A DNA stretch of 64,000 bases from assembly GCF_007744075.1 (NCBI RefSeq), contig NZ_CP036266.1, forward strand, positions 6,313,248 through 6,377,247. The letters are read 5' to 3'. The DNA is from Gimesia chilikensis. Lineage in GTDB: Bacteria; Planctomycetota; Planctomycetia; Planctomycetales; Planctomycetaceae. The notes under the pieces are model-generated. The model worked only from the letters and a program-made list of their open reading frames with translations. It was not told where the DNA came from and did no database searches. Position numbers and translations under genes: made by a program. Below are positions 17,602 to 26,368 of the stretch, piece after piece. Every line of letters starts with the position of its first letter. Within the stretch, counting starts at the first letter, position 1.

Positions 17602-18636
17602 CTAGTGTTCGCCGTCCTGCCCTTCCAGATCTTCGAGTTCCTTCTCCGCTTCCCGCTCGGCATCGCTCAGTTTCAGGCCAGTCCGATTCGAGTAATACAG
17701 GCCTACCAGTGTCACGGGAATATACTGCACCAGGTGATAGTAAATGGAAGCGGCAAATGCTTTCGCTTCAGGCACGCCAAATGGTTGCAGACTGATCTTG
17801 AAACAGAACTGAACCACTCCGAAAAAACCAGGCGTCGCGGGGACAGTCACCCCGAATGCAGTTACTCCCAGCACCACAAAAGCTGCCAGGGGAGTTATCT
17901 CGATCTGGAAACTCCAGAGTGCCACCAGAATACTCAGACCATTGACAAACCACTGTGCAAATGAGGTCCAGATGATCCCAAATGCCAGTCGCCCGCTTTT
18001 CATTGAAGCCATTCCCTCCGCTCCCGCACGCATCATTTCCAACACGAGGTGCGTCAGTTTTTCAGGCAGAAAGGGAATCAGACTGAACAGTTTCTGAAAC
18101 AGGCGGATCACTGCTTCCGTCCAGATCAGATACGCGGCCAGTACCAGGATGATCACAGGCATAATACCTGCCAGAAACAGACTGGCTGTCTGATAATCTT
18201 TCGAAAGGCCAGGCGCGAAATAAATACCGCACCAGAGGTAACAGAGAATCGCCACAATATCAAACAACCGCTCCAGAACCACGGTTGAGAGAACGGTTGT
18301 TTTGGGAATCTGAAACTGCCGCCCAAGGACATAGACGCGTAAAAACTCACCCAGGTGCGCAGGCAGAATGTTATTCCCCATGAAGCCAATCATCATCGCC
18401 GGGGCCACTTCGGAGATCTTCAACTTCCGGACCGGTTCCAGCAGCATCCGCCAGCGATAGGCTTTCAACCAGAAGAAGAGAAACAGCAAGCCCAGCATCA
18501 CGGGCAGCGTCCAGTAATTTGCCTGGCGGAAACTCTCCTGAATCTGCTGCAGATTGACTCCCCAGAGTGCCGCCACCAGGCAGGCAATCGTGACGATGAC
18601 ACCCAGCATCAGCTTGATCAGTTTTGATTTATTAAT
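17602..18636 (-). CDS. Flippase-like membrane protein (lysylphosphatidylglycerol synthase TM/UPF0104 family)
   Basis: About 344 residues with eight or so membrane helices. The hallmark sequence of the LPG-synthase-TM/AglD family is seen (RWRMLLEPV, then FMGNNILPAHLGEFLRVYVLG and VLERLFDI). Members move or modify lipid-linked substrates; the substrate here is unknown. The start is unusual: the first ATG (18609) has no ribosome site, whereas a GGAGAG box (18643-18648) lies 6 bases before an in-frame ATT at 18636. I therefore place the start at that ATT, adding NKSKLIKL. If ATT is wrong, the gene begins at 18609. It converges with the beta-helix gene, stops 33 bases apart. Confidence 0.8.
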   Translation of the reverse strand: MNKSKLIKLMLGVIVTIACLVAALWGVNLQQIQESFRQANYWTLPVMLGLLFLFFWLKAYRWRMLLEPVRKLKISEVAPAMMIGFMGNNILPAHLGEFLRVYVLGRQFQIPKTTVLSTVVLERLFDIVAILCYLWCGIYFAPGLSKDYQTASLFLAGIMPVIILVLAAYLIWTEAVIRLFQKLFSLIPFLPEKLTHLVLEMMRAGAEGMASMKSGRLAFGIIWTSFAQWFVNGLSILVALWSFQIEITPLAAFVVLGVTAFGVTVPATPGFFGVVQFCFKISLQPFGVPEAKAFAASIYYHLVQYIPVTLVGLYYSNRTGLKLSDAEREAEKELEDLEGQDGEH

Positions 18637-18849
18637 GGGAATCTCTCCAAAACACAGTCAGCGAACAAAGCAGAATACTTCAACAGATCGGAAAATCTTT
18701 TATCGCATCAACTTTATTTTTCAAAGGGGAATCCATGCGGCCGCGGTACCCACAACACATTTAGAACTCCATGTTTATCTATTTTCACAGAGATCGCACT
18801 GCTGACGCAGGAATTTTTTACAATGTTCCTACCTTTAGGTTAAAACCTC

Positions 18850-18878
18850 TTGCCAACTTAATAAGAGAATTTTATCCT
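18850..18878 (+). promoter_or_regulatory. Possible sigma-70 promoter of the zinc-ribbon gene
   Basis: TTGCCA (18850-18855), 17-base spacer, TATCCT (18873-18878), about 130 bases before the gene start. Found by eye only. Confidence 0.35.
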
Positions 18879-19008
18879 TCTTTCCTCTTCGCACGTATTG
18901 GCATACTTTCCCAATCTCAAATTGCGTGCAGGGACTCTACCCCATAAAGATTCCAGTTCGGATTTACAGGAATATTTTATCAAGGGATTGAACGTAAGGA
19001 GCTCATGG

Positions 19009-19326
19009 ATGAGCGTTTTAAAAATCTATTACCCCGAAGAAACTACCACCGAAACCCCCGTCACACAGACAGAATCTCAACCAACGATTCTGCCATTCCG
19101 TCGGGCACTTAACCGTCAGCCTCGGTTCGAACGACAGACTGACTGGGTTCTGAACCGCGCACGGATCCTGTTTCAAAATCAGCAGTGCCCGGCATGCAAC
19201 AGTTCCTCAGTTGAAAAACTGGAACTGCGAGACGGCTTGCTCAACCGCAGGAACCGGATGATTCCGGGAACGTCTACGGTTGTCGGCTTCCGTTGTGAAT
19301 GCTGTGATACGGAATGGCCTGCCTGA
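19009..19326 (+). CDS. Small zinc-ribbon protein
   Basis: 105 residues from the ATG at 19009, which has an AAGGAG box about 7 bases upstream. A second ATG at 19005 is in another frame, and the longer in-frame extension back to 18898 lacks a ribosome site. The C-terminal half holds a CPAC pair and, about 35 residues later, a CECC cluster followed by DTEW, which together can bind one zinc ion as a zinc ribbon. The N-terminal half is polar and without features. Family not recognised; a nucleic-acid or protein-binding role is only inference. Confidence 0.65.
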   Translation: MSVLKIYYPEETTTETPVTQTESQPTILPFRRALNRQPRFERQTDWVLNRARILFQNQQCPACNSSSVEKLELRDGLLNRRNRMIPGTSTVVGFRCECCDTEWPA

Positions 19327-19367
19327 AACAGCTGCGATCCTTTCCAGGATAACGGTAGTTCGAGGAC

Positions 19368-20963
19368 TTACATCACAGAGAAGTAGTTTTCGACAGCAAA
19401 GTCGAATGCCTCCGCGCTGAGTTTGCGCGGCAGTTCCTTGTAAGTGCAGAAGTTCTTGACCTGCAACAGGAGGTCGCGCGGCTGACAGGCGCGGAACGGT
19501 CGATCAACGGCTTTGTAGTGCGTATCGACCAGGTGCTGGTAAGCCTCCTCGTCAAACTGAAAGCCCATGATCGGCGACATCAACTCAAACAAGGCCCGGA
19601 ATTCCTCCTCGGAGGGATCGAGGGCCTCGATTTTGTAAGGAATACGACGCAGAAACGCAGCGTCGACCAGATCCTTCGGCTCCAGGTTCGTCGAAAAGAT
19701 AATCAACTGGTCGAAGGGCACCTGAATCTTTTTCCCGCTGGGCAGGTTCAGGAAGTCGTACCGTTTTTCCAGCGGAACAATCCAGCGGTTGAGTAACTCA
19801 TCCACGGGCATTCGCTGACGTCCAAAGTCGTCGATCACAAACGTCCCGCAGTTACTCTTCAATTGCAGAGGGGCTTCACAGATCTTGGTCTGCTGGTTCT
19901 GCGTAATTTCCAGTTCCTTCATGGTGAGTTCCCCCCCGGCGATCACCGTAGGACGCACAATCTGCACCCACCGCTGATCAATGCCGGACAGGTCAAACAA
20001 CCCCTCGCCTGTCTCTTCCTGGACGACTTCTTCGTGCAGTCCCGGGTCGAAAATCCGAATAATGTCTCCATCGATGCCCAGGCAGCGGGGAATCCAGATC
20101 GTTGAACCAAAGGCTTTGGTTATCCGCTCTGCAATACTCGTCTTCCCGTTACCGGCTTCACCGAAGAGGAACATCCCCCGGCCTGAGTTGACGGCAGGTC
20201 CCAGGCGATCGAGCATCTTGGGATTAATAATCAGATCGGAAAAGGCTTCTTTCAGATCCGATTGTGTGGCTTCCTGCTTGGCAATGCTCTGCAGTTCCAT
20301 CGCCTTAAGGTAGTCTTTAAAACAGACGGGGGCAGCTCCGAAATAGGTACACTCCTGCGTATACCGTCGTGCGCGCTCCCGACCAAGTTCGGTAATCATG
20401 AATTCATAGTCGCCCATCTCGGCAGTACTGCCATAGGCAACCAGTTGATCCTGCTTGGCACGTTTCAGAATGGCGTCCACAATTCCAAAGGGCAACTTGA
20501 TCTGCTTGCAGATCTGTCGTCCCGTTTGAGTTCCTTTTGCCAGCAGATACTTGAGGATCAATCTCTCGATTTCATCCTGGGTCAAACCGGTATCATCCAG
20601 CGTTTCCGGACACTGTGGAACGAATTTCCCCTGCGATTCTTCGGCACTCCCTTTCAGCAGGGACTGTACGCGATTAAACAACTGGCTCAGATGCTGATCC
20701 TTGCCAATCACCCGCATGGGTTCGCTTAATTCGGGAAGTGCAGAGGTCGACACCCCATCGGCGTCGTCTTCAGCATACGAGTCCGAATCGTCAGAAACCT
20801 CCGCGGCAGCCAGCTCCAGCATGCTCAAAGAGGCCAGAAGCTCTTCGGTATTCACCGTATTCGATGCGGTTTTCCCCGTGGCTTCTTTTTCATCATGATG
20901 GGATTGAAGATTGGACACGTCGGAAGTAGTTTCATGAGCTGACATATTCGGTTCACATTCCAT
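19368..20963 (-). CDS. AAA+ ATPase with winged-helix-like N-terminal domain
   Basis: 531 residues. A disordered acidic N-terminus (~1-80) is followed by a winged-helix-like domain (about 125-195: [15 protein letters not shown]… [17 protein letters not shown]). The AAA+ core has Walker [10 protein letters not shown] near residue 270, Walker B FVIDDFG, the sensor-1 region LIIFSTNL and an arginine-finger-like [11 protein letters not shown]. This layout matches ATPases common in planctomycetes with no known role. The start is ATG 20963 or the ATG at 20945 (MSAHETT); neither has a clear ribosome site. The neighbours are unrelated and it seems to be a single-gene unit. Confidence 0.8.
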   Translation of the reverse strand: MECEPNMSAHETTSDVSNLQSHHDEKEATGKTASNTVNTEELLASLSMLELAAAEVSDDSDSYAEDDADGVSTSALPELSEPMRVIGKDQHLSQLFNRVQSLLKGSAEESQGKFVPQCPETLDDTGLTQDEIERLILKYLLAKGTQTGRQICKQIKLPFGIVDAILKRAKQDQLVAYGSTAEMGDYEFMITELGRERARRYTQECTYFGAAPVCFKDYLKAMELQSIAKQEATQSDLKEAFSDLIINPKMLDRLGPAVNSGRGMFLFGEAGNGKTSIAERITKAFGSTIWIPRCLGIDGDIIRIFDPGLHEEVVQEETGEGLFDLSGIDQRWVQIVRPTVIAGGELTMKELEITQNQQTKICEAPLQLKSNCGTFVIDDFGRQRMPVDELLNRWIVPLEKRYDFLNLPSGKKIQVPFDQLIIFSTNLEPKDLVDAAFLRRIPYKIEALDPSEEEFRALFELMSPIMGFQFDEEAYQHLVDTHYKAVDRPFRACQPRDLLLQVKNFCTYKELPRKLSAEAFDFAVENYFSVM

Positions 20964-21303
20964 CTAATGCGTTGAATGGAAAAGCCGCATCATCCGGTCG
21001 TATCTTTTCCGGCCAGGCCCGCTTTGATGTAAGTGAGAGGAAGTGCAACCTGCTTTCACACGCTGCAACGCAAACATAGCTCGGGTAATGTGAGAGTCAA
21101 ATTTGTTTTTCAACTCTGATTGATCATCGCCCGCTTCAGGCAAATTGACTTGATCCACCACGGTTTGGTCACCCCCATCTCATCAGTGACCAGAAGTTCC
21201 CTGCAACAGCTGGACCGATCGCAGGAGTTGCACCAGTTAATCATCAAAATAGTCAATACCCTGTTTATTTTTCTAAACAGCCAGGCGAACACACAGGGAA
21301 AAT
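20964..21303. other. Divergent intergenic region between the AAA+ ATPase and asnB genes
   Basis: About 340 bases that must contain the minus-strand promoter of the AAA+ ATPase gene. No RNA gene, repeat or ORF is supported; short frames here have no ribosome site. Confidence 0.4.
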
Positions 21304-21331
21304 TTGACTTGGTACCCCCTCGACCTAGATT
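21304..21331 (+). promoter_or_regulatory. Possible promoter of the asnB-ACP-ligase cassette
   Basis: TTGACT (21304-21309), 16-base spacer, TAGATT (21326-21331). The start of transcription would be ~60 bases before the asnB ATG. A single promoter here could serve all five genes. Confidence 0.4.
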
Positions 21332-21399
21332 CCCTCTGTAAGAGTATTCTCTTGCAGACAGGCAACTTCCATCTCTTCTTACTTGAACTGGATGCTTCT

Positions 21400-23373
21400 A
21401 TGTGTGGAATTGCGGGCTTCATCCGCACTGATCGACGCCCCGTCGAACAGGCAGAACTGAAAAAGATGATTGCGACTCTGAATCACCGTGGTCCTGATGC
21501 CTCAGGCACACAGGTCTCGGATTCAGTCGGGCTGGCACACAGTCGACTCAGCATTGTCGACCTGGCCGGTGGTCTGCAGCCCATGCAGACTCCTGATGGC
21601 ATGCTCAGCGTCACATTCAACGGAGAAATTTTCAACCACATCGAACTGCGTGCCGAGCTCCAGCAGAAAGGTTACCAGTTCCAGACCCACTCCGATACAG
21701 AAGTCATCCTGCTGATGTACGCCGAATATGGCCCGGAGTGCGTACATCACTTTAATGGACAGTGGGCCTTCGCGATCCATGATCGATGCAAACAGGAAGT
21801 CTTTCTGTCCCGCGACCGGATGGGAATCCGCCCGCTGGTCTATACGCAGACTCCCAGTCGCTTCTGCTTTGCCTCAGAAATCAAAGCCCTGTTTGCCCTG
21901 CCGGATGTCGAACGACGCGTCGATCACACAGCATTGAACCAGCTGTTTACCTTCTGGTCTCCTCTGCCTCCCCGTACATTTTTTGCCGGTGTCTCTGAAC
22001 TGCCCCCCGGTCATTCCATGATCGTGAAAGACGGTAACGTCAAAATCTGGCAATACTGGAATCTCGACTATTCACCCAACGAAGACAACCGATCGCTGGA
22101 CGACTGGGCCGACGAACTGCGGTCGCTGCTGATCAACGCCACCCAGCTCCGGTTGCGGGCTGATGTGTCCGTCGGCGCCTACCTGAGCGGCGGACTCGAC
22201 TCTTCAATCACAGCAGCCATCATTCGCAATTACACCAACGCCCCGCTGAACACCTTCTCGGTCAACTTCAATGACAAAGATTTTGACGAAAGCCAGTTCC
22301 AGCAGGAAATGATCACCGAACTGGGCACAGATCATCAGACTGTCTGCTGCTCTTACGACGATATCGGCCGCATCTTCCCGACGGTAATTCAGCACACAGA
22401 AAAACCGGTTTTACGCACAGCACCTGCCCCCATGTTTCTCCTGTCGAAACTGGTCCGGGAAAGTCAGTTCAAAGTCGTCATGACGGGAGAGGGCGCTGAT
22501 GAAGTCTTCGGCGGCTACGACCTGTTTAAAGAAACAAAAATCCGTCGCTTCTGGAGTCGGCAACCGGATTCCAAAATCCGTCCGCTGCTGCTCAAGCGTC
22601 TCTACCCTTACATGAAAAATCTGCAGGCCCAGTCCCCCGACTACCTGAAGGCGTTCTTCAAGATTCGTGAAGATGAACTCGACAGCCCCTTCTTCTCGCA
22701 TCTCCCGCGCTGGGACCTGACAGCCAAACTCAAAACATTCTTCAGCGATGACCTCAAACAGGAACTGCAAGCACAGGATCCACAGGCTGAGTTCCAGCAA
22801 CAACTGCCCGCTCAGTTTTCGGAGTGGCCCTCCTTCTGTCAGGCACAGTACCTGGAGGCCATCAATCTGATGCCCGGTTATATTCTGTCTTCCCAGGGAG
22901 ACCGGATGGCGATGGGCAATTCAGTCGAAGGTCGGTTCCCGTTCCTGGATTACCGGGTGGTCGAGTTCGCTTCCCGCATTCCCGTACGCTTCAAGATGAA
23001 CGGTCTCAACGAAAAATTCCTGCTGAAATACGCCTTGAGAGACCTGATTCCCGACAGCATTCGCCAACGTCCCAAACAACCGTATCGTGCTCCGGACGCT
23101 CACAGCTTCATCGACTCAAACAGCCAGCGGGCACGGTTTGCTTATGTCAACGAACTGCTGTCACCGGAACGCCTGGAGGCGCATGGACTGTTCCAGCCCA
23201 CCGCAGTCCAGCGACTGGTCAAAAAGATGGAACAGGGACGCGCCATCGGCACGCGAGACAACATGGCTCTGGTCGGAATTCTTTCGACCCAGATTCTGGT
23301 CGAACAGATGATCAACGGCCAGACAGTCACAGCCGGAAAAGAAACAACAGCTCCCGCCACCATTACGAGTTAA
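21400..23373 (+). CDS. asnB: Asparagine synthase (glutamine-hydrolysing) family amidotransferase
   Basis: 657 residues from the ATG at 21400, which places the catalytic Cys at position 2 (MCGIAGF) as Ntn glutaminase domains require; the longer upstream frame is untranslated leader. Residues 1-210 are the class-II glutamine amidotransferase domain (NHRGPDASG, FNGEIFNH). Residues ~230-620 are the ATP-pyrophosphatase synthase domain with SGGLDSS. Family members amidate aspartate or other carboxylates. Gene context (ACP, AMP ligase, deacetylase directly downstream) suggests an amide-forming step in a cell-surface glycan or ACP-bound product rather than free asparagine supply, as for amidotransferases of exosortase-A loci. 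Gap to the next gene is 50 bases. Confidence 0.9.
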   Translation: MCGIAGFIRTDRRPVEQAELKKMIATLNHRGPDASGTQVSDSVGLAHSRLSIVDLAGGLQPMQTPDGMLSVTFNGEIFNHIELRAELQQKGYQFQTHSDTEVILLMYAEYGPECVHHFNGQWAFAIHDRCKQEVFLSRDRMGIRPLVYTQTPSRFCFASEIKALFALPDVERRVDHTALNQLFTFWSPLPPRTFFAGVSELPPGHSMIVKDGNVKIWQYWNLDYSPNEDNRSLDDWADELRSLLINATQLRLRADVSVGAYLSGGLDSSITAAIIRNYTNAPLNTFSVNFNDKDFDESQFQQEMITELGTDHQTVCCSYDDIGRIFPTVIQHTEKPVLRTAPAPMFLLSKLVRESQFKVVMTGEGADEVFGGYDLFKETKIRRFWSRQPDSKIRPLLLKRLYPYMKNLQAQSPDYLKAFFKIREDELDSPFFSHLPRWDLTAKLKTFFSDDLKQELQAQDPQAEFQQQLPAQFSEWPSFCQAQYLEAINLMPGYILSSQGDRMAMGNSVEGRFPFLDYRVVEFASRIPVRFKMNGLNEKFLLKYALRDLIPDSIRQRPKQPYRAPDAHSFIDSNSQRARFAYVNELLSPERLEAHGLFQPTAVQRLVKKMEQGRAIGTRDNMALVGILSTQILVEQMINGQTVTAGKETTAPATITS

Positions 23374-23423
23374 CACAATCCCTTAATAACATCTCCACTC
23401 AGTACAACTAAGAGGTTAATAAC

Positions 23424-23681
23424 ATGAATCCCATTCAATCAGAGGTCCGTAACTTTGTCGCCGAAAACTTCCTGTTCGGGGAAGATCCGGAATCTTTGCA
23501 GAACGACGACTCATTCCTGGAAACAGGCATCATCGATTCCACCGGCGTGCTCGAACTGGTTGCCTTTATCGAAGACCAGTATCACGTTGAAGTCGATGAC
23601 GATGAACTTGTCCCGGAAAACCTGGACTCCATCAATCGTCTGATTGATTTCATCGACTCCAAAATCAAAGAACTGGCCTAA
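23424..23681 (+). CDS. Acyl carrier protein-like carrier with DST attachment site
   Basis: 85 residues, an acidic helical carrier protein. The phosphopantetheine attachment serine is Ser39 in ETGIIDSTGVLE; the residue after Ser is Thr instead of the Leu of fatty-acid ACPs, as in carrier proteins of small specialised pathways. It is flanked by asnB (50 bases) and the AMP-forming ligase (18 bases), so the ligase probably loads it. A separate carrier for fatty-acid synthesis would be expected elsewhere in the genome. The ATG has an AGAGG box before it. Confidence 0.85.
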   Translation: MNPIQSEVRNFVAENFLFGEDPESLQNDDSFLETGIIDSTGVLELVAFIEDQYHVEVDDDELVPENLDSINRLIDFIDSKIKELA

Positions 23682-23699
23682 TTTCAAAGGAGCGGGCTG

Positions 23700-25256
23700 T
23701 TGTTACTACAATCATTTCTGGAACAGAGCGCCAGTCATCATCCTGACAAAGTCGCCTTGATCATCAATCAGTCGCGGTACACCTACCGGGAACTGGAACA
23801 GCAGAGCAACCGGCTGGCACATGCCCTGCTGGAACGGGGGCTGCAAAGAGGAGACCGGGTGGCCATCCATCTGGATAACTCACTCGAAGCCGTCGTCGCG
23901 ATCTTTGCGACCATCAAAGCGGGTGGTGTGTTCGTAATGGTCAATCCCACTACGAAAATCGATAAGCTGACCTACGTGCTCAACAACTGCCGGGCCAGCG
24001 TACTGATCATCCCCGGGAAGAAACGGACCTCGATCCTCGAACATTCCGATCTGCTGCCACACCTGAAAACCGTGGTGACCGTGGGTCCTGCCACCGGACA
24101 TCCGGAGCAGACCGACCTGCAGATGCCCCGCTTCGCAGAGTGGGATCAACTGCAGTCTGATTTCGCGGACCAGAATACCCCGCCACACATCCAGACGATC
24201 AGTATCGATCTGGCGGCCCTGGTCTACACCTCAGGCTCAACCGGAAATCCCAAGGGGGTCATGCTGACTCATTTAAACATGACTTCAGCCGCACGCTCCA
24301 TTACCACCTACCTGATGAATGTCCCCGAAGACATCATCCTCAATGTACTCCCCCTGTCGTTCGACTACGGTCTGTATCAGCTGCTGATGGCATTCCGCGT
24401 CGGTGCGACACTGGTTCTTGAAAAATCGTTTACCTATCCACATGCAGTGCTGCAGAAGATCATTGATGAAAAAGTGACCGGATTTCCGCTGGTCCCGACG
24501 ATGTCTGCCATTCTGCTGAAAATGGATCTCTCCAAGTATGACTTCTCGCAGCTGCGCTATATCACCAACACCGGTGCCGCGCTGCCCACAGAGCATATCC
24601 TGACATTCCGCAAACGGCTGCCTCACCTGCAGATCTTCTCAATGTACGGTCTGACCGAGTGCAAGCGGGTTTCGTACCTGCCCCTCGATCAGGTCGATAC
24701 CAGAACCGGTTCGGTGGGTATCGCCATGCCGGACACGGAAGTCTTCATCGTCGACGACGAAGGTCATCGCCTGCCACCCGAACATGTCGGCGAACTGGTA
24801 GTGCGTGGTGCCAATGTTATGAAAGGTTACTGGGAAGCCCCCGAACGTACCGCCGAACGTCTGAAAGCGGGAGAACTGCCGGGAGAAATGTTCCTGTATA
24901 CCGGCGATCTGTTCCGCATGGACCGCGCAGGCTACCTGTACTTCGTAGGCCGACGGGATGACATCATTAAAAGTCGCGGTGAAAAAGTCAGCCCCAGGGA
25001 AGTGGAAAATGTTCTGTTTGCCCATCCGGCAATTTCGGAAGCCGCCATCGTGGGTGATCCCGATCCGGTCCTGGGACAGTCAATCCGTGCCATCGTGACT
25101 CTGATGCCCGGAGAGGAACTGACCGAAAAAGAGGTCCTTTCCTACTGTCGCAAGCACCTGGAAGATTTCATGGTTCCACAGAAAGTGGAATTCCGTGATG
25201 AGCTTCCGAAATCACCCAACGGCAAAGTCGATAAAAAACAGCTGGCTCTGCCCTGA
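23700..25256 (+). CDS. AMP-forming acyl-CoA/acyl-ACP ligase
   Basis: 518 residues from a TTG with an AAAGGAG box 7 bases upstream. It is an ANL-superfamily enzyme that activates a carboxylate as an acyl-adenylate and transfers it to a thiol. Motifs: the P-loop YTSGSTGNPKGV (~residue 180), MYGLTE (~320), YTGDLFRMD, and the C-terminal catalytic Lys in PNGKVDKK. The gene is 18 bases behind the carrier-protein gene, so the acceptor is probably that carrier rather than CoA. Its closest functional analogues by context are ligases of exosortase-A-type gene sets; the substrate cannot be read from the sequence. Confidence 0.85.
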   Translation: MLLQSFLEQSASHHPDKVALIINQSRYTYRELEQQSNRLAHALLERGLQRGDRVAIHLDNSLEAVVAIFATIKAGGVFVMVNPTTKIDKLTYVLNNCRASVLIIPGKKRTSILEHSDLLPHLKTVVTVGPATGHPEQTDLQMPRFAEWDQLQSDFADQNTPPHIQTISIDLAALVYTSGSTGNPKGVMLTHLNMTSAARSITTYLMNVPEDIILNVLPLSFDYGLYQLLMAFRVGATLVLEKSFTYPHAVLQKIIDEKVTGFPLVPTMSAILLKMDLSKYDFSQLRYITNTGAALPTEHILTFRKRLPHLQIFSMYGLTECKRVSYLPLDQVDTRTGSVGIAMPDTEVFIVDDEGHRLPPEHVGELVVRGANVMKGYWEAPERTAERLKAGELPGEMFLYTGDLFRMDRAGYLYFVGRRDDIIKSRGEKVSPREVENVLFAHPAISEAAIVGDPDPVLGQSIRAIVTLMPGEELTEKEVLSYCRKHLEDFMVPQKVEFRDELPKSPNGKVDKKQLALP

Positions 25257-25347
25257 TACGGCGATCCACAAAGCGATTTCATACACAATACATACTTATT
25301 ACCAACGCCTGCTGAATCGTTCTCAGTGGGCAACAGGAGAACCATAA

Positions 25348-26343
25348 ATGTCGACCACAACTTCCACCCGTACTTTCAGTCCTGCTTTGTTAGATCTCGA
25401 TTGTGCTGCAGAAACCGAACGCATTGTCCGCTGGATGCAGGAAACTGTCCGCAAGGATATGCGTAAGAAAGGCGCCGTCCTGGGTCTCTCCGGAGGGATC
25501 GACAGCAGCGTCGTGACCGCACTTTGTGTCCACGCCTTCGGTTCTGACCGGGTGCTGGGGATCATGATGCCCGAACACGACACAAAAGACGAAAGCCTGA
25601 TCTACGGCCAGTTACTCGCCGATCATTACCATGTCGAGTCACTCGTCGAAAACATCTCCCCCATGCTGCAGGGAGCGGGCTGTTACGAACGCCGTGATGC
25701 TGCCATCAAAAAGGTCATCCCGGATTACGAACCTCACTGGAAATCCAAAATCGTGCTGCCCAACCTGCTCCAGGAAGGGGGCTACCGCGTCTTTTCCGTA
25801 GTTGTGCAGACTCCGGACGGGGAACTGATCAAGAAACGACTCCCTCTCTCGGCCTATCAGACCATTGTCGCAGCAACGAACTTCAAACAGCGCTGTCGAA
25901 AAATGATGGAATACTATCACGCAGACCGTCTGAACTACGCAGTACCGGGTACACCGAATCGCCTCGAATACGACCAGGGCTTCTTCGTCAAAAACGGCGA
26001 TGGTGCTGCAGACCTGAAACCGATCGCGCACCTTTACAAGACGCAGGTCTATCAGCTGGCAGCTTACCTGAATGTTCCGGAACTGATTCAGATGCGTCCT
26101 CCGACTACAGACACCTACTCTCTGGAACAGTCCCAGGAAGAATTCTTCTTTGCCGTCTCTTACGACAAACTGGACTGCTGCCTGTATGGCTTAAACCACG
26201 GTTATTCCGCAGCTGAAGTGGCGGAAGGCATCGGACTGCCCGCTGAACAGGTTGCACTGGTTTACAGCGACATCGAATCAAAACGCAAAGCAGGTCATTA
26301 CCTGCACATGTCACCACAATTGATTGAACGTGTCGCTAACTGA
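25348..26343 (+). CDS. NAD synthase-like amidating enzyme (PP-loop)
   Basis: 331 residues. The ATP-pyrophosphatase P-loop SGGIDSS lies near residue 50; the family's later motifs are present (NGDGAADLKPIAHLYKTQV and PPTTDTYSLEQSQEE). It lacks the nitrilase-type glutaminase domain of glutamine-dependent NadE, so it would use ammonia or an amidotransferase partner. It is ~55 residues longer than typical NH3-dependent NadE, with an insert around residues 110-180. It could be the cell's NAD synthetase, but its place between an AMP ligase and a polysaccharide deacetylase, beside an asparagine synthase homologue, favours an amidation in the same pathway. ATG at 25348 has an AGGAG box. Confidence 0.75.
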   Translation: MSTTTSTRTFSPALLDLDCAAETERIVRWMQETVRKDMRKKGAVLGLSGGIDSSVVTALCVHAFGSDRVLGIMMPEHDTKDESLIYGQLLADHYHVESLVENISPMLQGAGCYERRDAAIKKVIPDYEPHWKSKIVLPNLLQEGGYRVFSVVVQTPDGELIKKRLPLSAYQTIVAATNFKQRCRKMMEYYHADRLNYAVPGTPNRLEYDQGFFVKNGDGAADLKPIAHLYKTQVYQLAAYLNVPELIQMRPPTTDTYSLEQSQEEFFFAVSYDKLDCCLYGLNHGYSAAEVAEGIGLPAEQVALVYSDIESKRKAGHYLHMSPQLIERVAN

Positions 26344-26368
26344 GACCGTTGCTGGAGAGGCAACTGTG

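Noticed and set aside
18737..18750. Cluster of NotI, SacII and KpnI-like sites resembling a cloning polylinker
   Set aside because: Only 14 bases, with ordinary genomic sequence on both sides and intact genes around; most simply chance.
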